Shown here piece by piece: positions 45,473-57,293 of a DNA stretch of 64,000 nt. The stretch is from Turritopsis dohrnii (Eukaryota; Cnidaria; Hydrozoa; Anthoathecata; Oceaniidae). The position numbers and the translations under genes were made by a program. Each line of letters opens with the position of its first letter. Positions within the stretch are counted from its first letter, which is position 1. The notes under the pieces were generated by a model. It searched no databases, had not been told where the DNA came from, and was given only the letters and a program-made list of their open reading frames with translations. The stretch is from assembly GCA_027922465.2 (NCBI GenBank), contig BQMF02000010.1, positions 2,101,283-2,165,282 of the forward strand, read 5' to 3'.

Positions 45473-48145
45473 ATGCTAAGATTGATGTTCTTCGTCGTCG
45501 CAATCTTCTTGATAAATTTGTTCTCCATCCTATCAGCTGCTGATGACGACTGCGGGGCATGGTCATTCCAAAAGGGCATTTACTATGTCATTGGGTTGTA
45601 CTCTACGTATACGAATGGTAACGAATTGGATTATGATGTAAACGTTGTGCGTTTTCATTTGAAACTAAGGTAAGAAAAAACTTCAGTAATAGTTTCCTAG
45701 CAACGTTTTGCCAGGAACCACAGCAAAAAATCTACATCCAGACCAGAAGTATCTGAGATGGTGACTTGTGACGATAATCAAATCATCTCACTAACTGAAA
45801 AACTTGAAGCTACAGTACTCACGTACCTTTACTTAACTAGAAAAAAATTTATCTAAACTCGAATACTCTTTTTTAGGTATTTCATTGCACTTCAAGCTCA
45901 TAACATCAATAACGTTTCCATTGGTTATTTTGCCCATGATGTTTGTAATGACACATGGAAAGTATTTGATGCCATATTGACCACTCTCCTGGACCCACGT
46001 TTAAAGCCAGACCAATACCCCTATTATTACGGTCAATGTGAAGAGAGCAAGAATGAAGTCAGAAGTAGAGACCAGTGGTGCTTAAAATGCCGATGCTCTT
46101 CCGTATCGTCTAGTAATATCATCGCGATTGTTTCGTATTTACCACCAGACTTAACACGTATCGTTGCTGGTCTGTTAGTAGCTGAAAATACGCCATATTT
46201 TGCGTTTGCGACAGAAGAATTGACAGAACTAAGCCGAACTGAATATCGCTTCTATTCGAGTTATGAATTGATAAACAGAGAAGTGTCAAACATGGCTAAA
46301 AGAATCCTTCGATATCAAGTTGGTCATATAGCTTTGATTCACATAGGAAATGAGGAAAAAGGACTATACGCTTACCATCAAGAACAACTTTGGAATGAAA
46401 TCTCGGGAAAATATGACATCTGTATGGAAAAGGTTTTCTTGAATCCATCAAACACAAGTAATATGAAAAGATATATTGACTATATTCGTCATCAACCAAC
46501 AGTGCAGTTAATGGTCATCTGGTCAGACATGTCGTCTAGAAAAACCTTTATTGAAATGACACAAAACATAACTGACCGTGTTTGGTACTGGTACACCTCA
46601 TATTCTTTCAACATGGTTGTAGATTATAACATTGATCGCCAGTCACTTATAACACATGTGTTTATTCTTCATCCAATATACTCCTATCTGGCTTTGAATT
46701 CTATATTCAGTTATAAAGAAATCCGAAAGAACATAAACCCCAATTCCTACTACTTTATAATCAACGATAAAATGTTTGAAAGGTATTATGAGGAAAATGG
46801 ACTGAATAAGTTTGATGATGAGGTATTCAGCCTGCTCGATAACAAGACAAACATTGTTGATGAATACGTTGAATCTCTTCTTACACCTCTTTGGTGGACG
46901 CAACCTTGGAAGGAACTTTCAACTGGTGACATGCACAGCATGTGGCGAAGAATTGAAATGTTTACGTCAGTTCGTGCTCACAAACATGAATTCATCAGCG
47001 GAAGAAATACAACTGTGCAACTGCTATACTCACACATTGAAGGCACTTTCTTTAAATTTAAACAATTAAATGCTTGTCAAAACATATCGTGCTCAAGCGG
47101 TTTCCATCCGAAACACCAGAGCTTTAAAGGCGTTCAAGATGGAATCGAGTACCACAAATGGCGTTGTGTAGAATGTCCGTTGCATTACATCAAAGTTGGG
47201 TTTAACACTGAACCATGTAAAAGATGTCCAACTGACACATGGTCGAACACAAACAAAAGTGCGTGTTATGATCCTTTTGAAAACATTTATATCAGGCCAA
47301 ATACGATCATGTCGATCCTATCTATCACTTTATCAAGCATCGGTATAGTATTTTGCATTGGTACCTTTGCAACGTTCAAGAGGTTTAAGAATACACCCAT
47401 CGTCAAGTCATCTAACCAAGAATTTTCGTTGATTCAATTAACGTCACATTTTATCCTATTTGCTGGTGTGCCGTTAATGTTTTTACAGCGTCCCCGTCAA
47501 TACATTTGCATCGTTCAGCCGTTTTCTATAGGATTTTTCTTGACCATAATTTTATCAATTCATATAACGAAAACACAGAGAGTGCTATACGCGTTCAATG
47601 CGCAACTTGTCCGAACAAAGACATCTGTGATAATCACAAAGACTATGGAAAAGTTTATCATCTGTTTATTGATCATTGTTCAATTTCTCCTTTGTGGTGT
47701 ATCTTTCTTCGAATCTCTACCTGATGTCAAGGAGGTTATGAACAGGGAAAAAGTTACGCGCACACACTTCTGTACAAATCAACCTCATATAAGGATCCAA
47801 CTGGCGTTCGTGCTTGTTCTATCACTGTTCTGTTTAGTACAAGCCTTTCGATCACGAAGACTGCCGAAATATTTTAACGAATCCAAATCGACGACGTATA
47901 CGCTGTTTTTGACGGCACTCGTTGTTGCTGTGTCGCTGCTAATCAGTTATTCTCCAGCCGACCTCAGTGAGAGGATATCAGCGATTATGTTTTCTGTATT
48001 ATTGGTGAATATTTTTCAGGTTTTGTTTACATTTAGTAGTAAAGTTTACATCATCATCTTCAAGCCTCAGAAAAACACACGAGAGGAATTTCGTCAAGTG
48101 ATTATGCATGCAACTAAGAAACAGTTCCCAGGGCGTACCGATTAG
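45473..48145 (+). CDS. class C G protein-coupled receptor, tandem copy 1 (821 residues)
   Basis: Exons 45473-45669 and 45877-48145. The phase-2 junction closes and the product is 821 residues. A signal peptide (MLRLMFFVVAIFLINLFSILSA) leads into a Venus-flytrap ligand-binding domain (to about residue 465) with SSSNIIAIVSYLPPDLTRIVAGLL and PYFAFATEEL in the ANF-receptor positions. A nine-cysteine-type linker follows (CPLHYIKVGF, CKRCPTDTWSN, about 470-535). Seven helices (about 537-795) include NTPIVKSSNQEFSLIQL after TM1 and VYIIIFKPQKNTREEF after TM7, both family signatures. It is related to the glutamate/calcium/taste class C receptors. The ligand cannot be assigned because classical amino-acid pocket residues are not obvious. 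Intron position and sequence are shared with copy 2. Confidence 0.88.
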
Positions 48146-50489
48146 CAACCATGAAGAAGAAATGAAAATAAAATGAAACGTAACGAAGAATCTAACAGCA
48201 CTGTGGGTCTTTATAACCGACAGCTTCTTCTACCAAGACACACTATTGACCATAACAAGTCGATCAATATATTCAATTTCAAAGAATTAAGAACAAACTG
48301 GCGGAAGTGACAATATTTTGCAACTAAGTTTAAATCTGAAGATTATCAAAAACTAGTTCGAAATATATTATCGAAAAATTTCGATTTATTTTGGTATATC
48401 TATCAATGCCATAATGGTTTTATCAAAGCGTTAAAGGCCCTCCTCTCAGTTTAAGTTATCTATATCATTTCCAATCAGGGCTCATCCGATAGCCAAAAGA
48501 CATGCCCAAAAATAATTAAAAAAAAGTTAAAGGTACTAAGATATAGAAGATTAAAAACCTTTTCTCAGAGAGAATAGTTGATTGATCAACCAATAATGAA
48601 AGAACTGCTATCAAACCACAATCTAGATACGATTCGACTATAACTATAACTATAACGCATATGACTGTGGCTGGTTTGTCTCATTAACTTTATTTAGGAT
48701 GATAATCAATGCCTAAAATGTCCTGGGCCACTTGAACATCCAGATCGTTTAGCATTTATCCCATGTTAGTATAACCAATCGTAAAGGGTAAATGGAAATT
48801 ATGCAAGCCGATTGGCGGACGTTGTGGAAATTCCATGTTCTCACAAAATCGTTCATTTCTGTTTACATGATGGCAAGAACACAAATAACAAGCACTCTAC
48901 ATGGGTGTTCAAGTCATATCTAAAAAATGTCTTCGCTCAATATCGAGTTAGTCTTATATTTTTTAACACGTGACCACTTTGCTTCGATTCTCTGTTTTCG
49001 AATCGATTGTGCATAGATGATCATCCGTAAAGAAAACTTGTAAGTCCTCACAATACATATTCTCCCTGTCTTTGTCTATTCTCAATACTGTTGATGCCAT
49101 CTTATACTTTTCACGCACTGCAAATAATAGCTAGCTATGATTAAAGGGTCGTTGTTGGAAGAAGCTACCATGAGCCACAGTATTTTCCTGCTAAAACCGT
49201 CCACACAGCCATAGATGCAAAAACCCACTTTTTGAGTTTATCATTCCCATCTATGTGGTAAATGCGATCAAGCCCATTAAGAGAGTACATTCCACGGTTT
49301 ATAACACGTGATTGTCTATGAGAAACACTTACTGGGTCCACAATTTTCAACGCCTTTCTTCTTTAGAAATAATCATATCACACTTTATTTGGGCCTTTCA
49401 CATAGGGGAATTAAATAGGAAGCTTGAACAAGAAGTTGATAAGATAACGTGATAATTATAGTTGTCTTAATAATGGAAAGCGATTAAACATGCATAAAAA
49501 AATAAATAATGAGTATACAAGATTAAAAATCTTCATCACGAATTGTTCCTACAACAAGAACAAGTGTGTAGTCATTGCAACAATAGGAAACTTTCCTTTA
49601 AAATGCTCTTTTGTGATAAAAACATCTTAATGGAATTTTTATTTATTTTTGTTGAAAATAATTATAAGATTTTCATTTTTGTGCATGCAATTTGCGCTGA
49701 CCCGTAGGTCTGTTTTTCTAATTCAATTTTTGTTCCAGACCCAACCTTGTATCCGGGTTTCTTGCGTTTCGATATACCGACGGCGCCGATTCTGGAAAGC
49801 TGTTTAATCAAAGCGAAATTCAATTTGATTAATTTTGTTTTCAAACATACACGAGAATTGATTTGTAAATAAATGGAAATGTATTGCAAAGACTTCAAAA
49901 TATAGTACAAAAGAATTAGAATCAACTAATGAAAATAATAATATATAAAGAAAAAAAAACAAAGACATGGAGAACTTGATTAATTTCATGTTTTGAATCA
50001 AAATAAATCTTGTCCATGAGAACTGATTTGCAAGCAAAAACTTCGCGCCCCACCAAGAAATCTGAATTGCCCTACAGAGGGACAAACGAAAACATGTGGT
50101 GATTTTTGGGTATGAAAATTTGATATATAACTTTATCCATCATCAAATAAAGAGAAACGGAATATGCGAGACAAAGTGTCTGCTGAAATGATTAATTAAC
50201 CATTATAAGTAAACGGCTGTTTTTAGTCCTTGACTTTCTATCCATATAGGTTATCTCTTCCGCCAGACAACTTACCCCGAGTATCTTATGTGAGGGTGGA
50301 AACCACTTATCATTACTATTATAAGCAATGAAAGTTAGTTTCTTTTAACATGGCAGCTATAGGAGAAAAGTTTTTTAACTAACCAAAGTTCTTTTGTTGT
50401 GGTTGTTTTGATATAGGTCCTACAAAGAAGAAAAGTATCAGCACAAGCAATTGCAGTTGGTAATACATTTTTTAGATTCCATCGTCACA
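48146..50489. other. spacer between the tandem class C GPCR genes
   Basis: No supported gene. The part from about 49790 to 50110 repeats the upstream DNA of copy 1. A degenerate half of the GAGACCCTGGGTTCGAGG-type MITE is at about 49740-49790. A splice acceptor (GATATAG) at 50415-50416 mirrors the one before copy 1. Confidence 0.55.
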
Positions 50490-53183
50490 ATGCTTATGTT
50501 GATGTTCTTTGTCGTTGCAATCTTGTTGAAAAAGCCTTTATCCGTCCTATCGGTTACTGATGACGACTGCGGGGCATGGTCATTTAAAAAAGGAAAATAT
50601 TACGTCATTGGGTTGTACTCTACGTATACGAATGGTAACGGATTGGATTATGATGTAAACGTTGTGCGTTTTCATTTGAAATTAAGGTAAAAACTTCAGT
50701 AAAAGGTTAACTTGTGCGATTTCCCAAGATTTCCTAAGAACCATGACTATGACCTTGCTTTCAGATTGGCAGAAGCCGACAAGTAGACTTATGCAGAGAT
50801 TATGAAGCTGATCAAATCAGCTAATTAGTAGAAAAGTTGAATTTAGAGCATTTATGTACCGTTGCCTAACTACAACGAAATTCATTTGAGTTTCATTCTA
50901 TTTAGATATTTCATTGCACGACAAGTTTATAACACTAATAAAGTTTCCATTGGTTATTGGGCGTATGATGTTTGTAATGACACAAGAACAGTATTTGATG
51001 TTATATTGACCACTCTCCTTGACCCACGTTTAAAGCCAAACCAATACCCCTATTATTACGGTCAATGCAAAGAAAACAAAAATAAAGTCAACAGAGAAAA
51101 TCAGTGGTGCTTAAAATGCCGATGCTCTTCCGTATCTTCTAGTAATATCATTGCGATTGTTTCGTATTTGCCACCAGACTTGACACGCATCGTTGCCGGC
51201 CTTCTAGTTTCTGAAAATACGCCATATTTTGCGTTTGCGACGGAAGAACTGGCAGAACTAAGCCGAACTGAATATCGATTCTTTTCCAGCTACGAATTGA
51301 TAAACAGAGAAGTGTCAAACATGGCTAAAAGAATCCTAATGTATGAAGTTGGTCATATAGCTTTGATTCACATAGGATATGAGGATACAGGGCTGTATGC
51401 TTACCATCAAGAACAACTTTGGAATGAAATCTCAGGAAAATATGACATCTGTATGGAAAAGGTTTTCTTGAATCCATCAAACACAAGTAATATGAAGAGT
51501 TATATTGACTATATTCGTCATCAACCAACATTGCAGTTAATGGTCATCTGGTCAGACATGTCGTCTAGAAAAACCTTTATTGAAATGACACAAAACATAA
51601 CTGACCGTGTTTGGTACTGGTACACCTCATATTCTTTGGACATGGTAGTAGATTATGACATCGATCGCCAGTCACTTGTATCTCATGTGTTTATTCTTCA
51701 TCCTATCTACTCCTACCTAATTTTGAATTCTAATTTCAGTTACAAAGAAATCAGAAAGAACATATATCCCATTTCCTACCACAATATAATCAACGATAAA
51801 ATATTTGAAAGATATTATGAAGTAAATGGACTAAATATGTATGATGGTGAAGTATTCAGTTTGCTCGATAACAAAACAAGCATTGTTGATGAATATGTTG
51901 AATCTCTTCTTACATCTCTTTGGTGGACGCAACCTTGGAAGGAACTTTCAACTGGTGATATGAGCAGCATGTGGCGAAAAATCGATTTGTTCACGTCAGT
52001 TCGTGCCTATAAACATACATACATTAATGGAGAAAATATTACTAAGCAACAGCGATACACAAACGTTGAAACTATTTTAATTGAGCTCAAACAATTAAAT
52101 GCTTGCCAGATCATACCGTGCTCAACCGGCTTCCATCCAAAACACCAAATCTTCCAAAGTGAGCAAGATGGGATCGAGTACTACAAATGGCGTTGTATAC
52201 AATGTCCGTTGCATTACATCAAAGTTGGGTTTAACACTAAACCATGTAAAAGATGTCCAACTGACACATGGTCGAACACAAACAAAAGTGCGTGTTATGA
52301 TCCTTTTGAAAACATTTATATCAGGCCAAATATGATCATGTCGATCCTATCCATCACTTTATCAAGCATCGGTATAGTATTTTGCATTGGTACCTTTGTA
52401 ACGTTCAAGAAATTTAAAAATACACCCATCGTCAAGTCATCTAGCCAAGAATTTTCGTTGATTCAATTAACGTCACATTTTATCCTATTTGCTGGTGTGC
52501 CGTTAATGTTTTTACAGCGTCCCCGTCAATACATTTGCATCGTTCAGCCGTTTTCTATTGGATTTTTCTTGGCCATAATTTTATCAATTCATATAACGAA
52601 AACACAGAGAGTGCTATACGCGTTCAATGCGCAACTTGTCCGAACCAAGACATCTGTATTAATCACAAAAACTGTGGAAAAGTTTATCATCTGTTTATTG
52701 ATCATAATACAACTTCTCTTTTGTGGTGTATCTTTCTTTGAATCTCTACCTGACGTCAAGGAAGTTATGAACAGGGAAGAATTGACGCGTGAGCATTTCT
52801 GTACAAATCAACCTCATATAAGGATCCAACTAGCGTTCGTGCTTGTTCTATCACTGTTCTGTTTAATACAAGCCTTTCGATCACGAAGACTGCCTAAGTA
52901 TTACAACGAATCCAAATCAACAACGTATACGCTGTTTTTGACAGCACTCATTCTTGCTGTGGCATTGTTAATCAGTTATTCTCCAGCCGACCTCAATGAG
53001 AAGGTATCAGCCATTATGATTTCTGTGTTATTGGTGAATGTTGTTCAAGTTTTGCTTACATTTGGCAGTAAAGTCTACATCATGTTCTTCAAACCGCAGA
53101 AAAACACACGAGAGGAATTTCGTAAAATAATATGGCATGCTAATAATAAAGGTTTTCCTGACCGTACCCATCTACAGCCATGA
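50490..53183 (+). CDS. class C G protein-coupled receptor, tandem copy 2 (824 residues)
   Basis: Exons 50490-50686 and 50906-53183, same phase and same intron position as copy 1, product 824 residues. By eye about 85-90 percent of residues match copy 1. The seven-helix half is nearly identical. Differences concentrate in the ligand-binding domain around residues 255-450 (ISYHNIINDKIFERY, HTYINGENITKQQ) and in the C-terminal tail. The N-terminus starts MLMLMFFVVAILL, a usable signal peptide though interrupted by KK. Both copies are open throughout. Divergence focused on the ectodomain suggests that ligand specificity has moved apart after duplication. Confidence 0.88.
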
Positions 53184-55277
53184 CCAAAATGTCGATCGCA
53201 TAAAAAATAACCAGAATATTGCAGCACAGTTGTTCTTTATAATCGACGTTGTGTAAGTCACAGTACTGACCAGAAGATGTTGAGGGAATTCGGTCAATAC
53301 ATTTAGTTTCAAAGAATCAACAACAGACTTGTGGAAGTGACAGTTCTTTTGTCAAGTCTCAAACTGAACATAATGAAAATGCAGAATCCATATAACATGA
53401 ACATGTTATCAATTGCAAACCTGTCACTGATTATTATTGTTATTCACCACAAAATGTTCCCCTATCAAACTCTACTTTTAAACGAAACTCTGCACACAAA
53501 ATGGAGATTTTGTTGTAATGACTTCGCCGTCCTCATTACAGTTACGTTAACTCCGCATCATCTAGACAATGAGATTGTATTCATTGTGATCATTTAAAAA
53601 AAATAAATAATCCTTATGTTTACAGTTCAATAACTTTTTCGTCGCATGGGACCAGGCGTCCCCACAACGTAGCCACATGACTATATTTAAACAATTTCTT
53701 TTTTGTAATCAGTCTTAAAATTTTATATCAGATTCATTTCCACATTTAATTCTTCCCTCCGGAAGCCTTTTACAAATTACGGAAAACTCCACCTCTTTTT
53801 ACTTAATTTCACTATTTGGAATAAGAAAAATAAGTTTTAGCACATTTAAGTGTGTATGTGTTTTATTCCCATGGTTTGCAGTAAAAACGTAAATCTTGTT
53901 TTGAGACATTTTGCTCGGCTTTTTTGTCCATTTTTTGAAAATTTTTACAAGGGCCGCTTCCAGTTTTTTGTCCATTAGGGAGATTCGTAAAACCGACGAG
54001 CCTGTTACACGAAAAAAATAAATTACTTGTGAGAATTAAAATAATAAAAAGTTAATTCAAGGATTTTAAAAATATATATTTTATTTTGGAAACAATTAAG
54101 GATTTTGCCATGAAAAAATCCAATGATCTTCTTAATGGTTAATTAACACATCTTATAATAACAACTATTAAAGGTCATTACCAAAAACAATAACAAGTCA
54201 AGTGGCCGTAAAACACAGGAGTCATTAAAAACAAAATTTTAAAATGTCTCAACATGTCCCCCGTTTTTCACAGCGATTTGCTCTTGCTGTCATTTAATGA
54301 AGAGCGACGAATAAAATTTAGATTTTCTCTAAGATTATTTGCTGCGTCAACAATTTTATTTCTCAACTCTGATAGACTCTGGATCTCAGTGGAGTAGCAT
54401 CTAAAGATAGCTCATAGGATGTACAAAATTTTGTAGAAGCCCTTGTGATAAGATATTAATTTGAGTGTGCTCAATAACACCGCGACAGGTTCTTAATAAA
54501 CAAAAGAATAACTGCACGTGAAAATTCACTTTTATTAGCCATTAAGGAATTAATGATCGTGACAGTTTAAAGAAATCCTATTTACTACAAAGTTTTCGAC
54601 TAAATTATTTAAAATATAGGTTTTCAAAATCCTAGAAAGAAATCCTATCGAATGGTGTAAAAATCGCTAAAGCCTGATATATGTGTAAAAAGTTATAAAT
54701 TGTTAAAATCTCAGACCGAAATTCTCTGGGACACACTGTACCAAGTTGTTTATAATTTCCTACAAATTTATAGAAAAATAGTTTCGTGTAAACGAAACAT
54801 GATTTTTACGAATCCCGAATACGAATACGAATAACCTTTTTTCTACTTAACGAAATTAGAAAAAAAATACGCCAAAATAAACTTAAAGGATTCCTCTAAT
54901 CAGAAATAAATAAACTATCTTTCATAGTTATTCAATCTAAAGATATTTGTTGTGAAACACCGGTACTTTTTATTGACTCACCCGGTAAATATTTTTCCAA
55001 GCCCAGAAACCTTAAGTTATCTTAATAATAAACATAGTTGAGGACTAAACCATTTATTTGAATAAAATCGGGACCCAATGACGGACGTTGTTCAGCTTTT
55101 ATATATAGTTGCAAAAGCTCAAGGTGATAACTGCGTATTAAGGTCATTTTTCATATTTCGCCAACATGTGACAATTGGAGTAAAATTTGGACAAATTTCT
55201 TGACAGGTTCACATATATACACGCTTCTGATTTCCTGTTTACTGTAATAGAAAATAACGCATTGTTGTTTCAAAATA
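53184..55277. other. gene-free stretch
   Basis: AT-rich, many short A and T runs. Open frame 53331-53597 lacks any domain or support. I see nothing else. Confidence 0.55.
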
Positions 55278-55908
55278 CAGTAGAACCTCTAATAGCGGCC
55301 ACTTTGGGGGACCGCTTAGTGGCCGTTGCACTAGAAGTGACCGATGTATGGAAGTTTTATATGAATGTACCTTTTTATCCAAAAGGCTGGTCGGGAGAGA
55401 TAGGAGGGGCATAAAGAATGATTCACAATCAAAATAAACACAAGTAAATACACGTACCTTATCAGTACAATCTACAATCATGTGACAACTTTTTACTGAA
55501 ATAAACTGTTACTTTTTTGTGTGAAACATTATTGAGCCTAAGTGCTTCAAGTCTTTGTGTGACAAGATTCAAAGTACATACTAAGTCAGCATCACCTAAT
55601 GTTTTGAAGTTCAAATTATCTACAATAGATGAAGCTGCTTGACTTGACTTTATTTTTGTAAATAATTATTATAAATAAGATATTTTTCCTTTCATTTGCT
55701 TGCATAAAGATTTTTTTGACCGTTAATAGAGGTAAAATTAGACATTGGGACAATAGAAAGTGGCCGTTTGACCGTTGATTGGAGGTGACCGATGTATGGA
55801 GGTTTTTTTATAAGAGTTTGACAATAAATTCGGCAGGGACTTTTTTTTCTGGCCGCTTATCAGGAGGTGACCGATGTATGGAGGTGACCGTTAATAGAGG
55901 TTCCACTG
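55278..55908. mobile_element. pogo/Tigger-like MITE, TA target site
   Basis: The left end is TA|CAGTAGAACCTCTAATAGCGG and the right end CCGTTAATAGAGGTTCCACTG|TA. This is a terminal inverted repeat of about 24 bp flanked by the TA dinucleotide on both sides. Inside, GACCGATGTATGGAGGT and GGCCGCTTAGTGGCCG blocks are repeated near both ends. 631 bp, no transposase. The CAGTxGAACCTC terminus is of the Tc1/mariner-pogo type. Confidence 0.8.
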
Positions 55909-57293
55909 TATGTGGAAAGTAACAATGATTTAGTATTAATGATAATAATAATAATAATAATCCGAAAGATTTAGGGAACTCCTACACTTTCCAGAGATTG
56001 CTTTATACCAAAAAGCTTCGAACTGTTTTTCAGAAGAACTTAAATTTGAATACTCCAGCTATAATCTCTGTAGAACGTTTCTAAAACAATATTGTCTTTT
56101 TCTTATTTTTTTTAAACCATCAGATTACTGATGGCATAGGACAAAGAGAAACTAAAAAACACTAGCGATGGTGAAAGTTGGAAAATATTGGAAATTGCTT
56201 GATCAGAATCGGAATCGGAATCGGAATCTATGGCAAGTGGTAAAAAATCAAAGTATTGGTCTCCAGAAAACTAACGTTTGTGGTGATATCAGAACAACTT
56301 CTCGTGGATTCTATCAAACTCAAACCATCCTCTCCAGAGATCCGCAAAAAGTCTGTGTGACCATTAGAGACCTTCAAGACGTAATTTGATTAAAGTGTTT
56401 TAATGGTGAGCACCCCATTCAACTTAACAATATCTTGATGTGGCCACGTACAGCTACATATAACATAACTTCGTCAAAATCCGTCGCTATCCACTCTTTA
56501 CGGAGCGTCATCATTTTAGATGTTCTTTTTCAGCTGATAATATCATAGCTGCGTTACAGTCACTATCTAAGGCTGCTTCAGACATTTTCAAATCGATTGC
56601 AGTATTCATCCTTCATTATATATAATTTTCGACTAGGAAAGTTTTTTATCAAGTCGACAGAACTAATGGATTCATCACGAGCAATTTCCTTACTCAATCA
56701 ACCGTTACAGATTTATACTTTATAACTTTTACAAATTTAAGGCATGTGTAGATAGGCCTTCCTCATTCATGTTAACTTCACTAAAAATTATGATTACTAC
56801 AGCATTATTTATTTAAACATTTTTGAGTGGGTGTTTCATTTCACACCCAACTCTTGTTTCTACCTCTTGTAAGAAGAAACGATAATATTTTTAGTGACAA
56901 GAATGTATGGATGAAGAAATAAAATAAAACAAGCTTCAAATGCGAAGTATAAAAGGCTAACCAGTGCGCGGGAACATAAAACATGTTGTTGTTCTACTGC
57001 TTTGATTGACAAATATAATGACAACTTAGTATATTCAAATCAATAGTAATAAATGAAAAGAATTGAAAAATATTAAATGTATAAAATACCTATTGCATTC
57101 TCAGTTGACATTCTTAATACATTAGATAAAAGGTCTTTACGTACCTGATATTGATTTTATTGATTTAATCCTTGGATGTATTGGAGCGTTTTGTATTGCA
57201 AAACAGGACATATAACTTTACAAAAGGAATATCTACCTTTCCATCGATAATCTCGCGAAGACGATTAATATTTCTTGTTTTAAAAACTTTGAA
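55909..57293. other. gene-free stretch upstream of the RING gene
   Basis: Holds an (AAT)n run at about 55940-55962 and a three-unit GGAATC repeat near 56208. No supported gene. Confidence 0.5.

Noticed and set aside
46296..47724. ORFs in other frames over the class C GPCR exons, with matching ones in copy 2 (51325-52741)
   Set aside because: They recur only because the two genes are duplicates. The main frame carries all family motifs.
49165..50085. Minus-strand ORFs upstream of the second class C GPCR
   Set aside because: Short, AT-biased, no domains. The region is duplicated promoter DNA.
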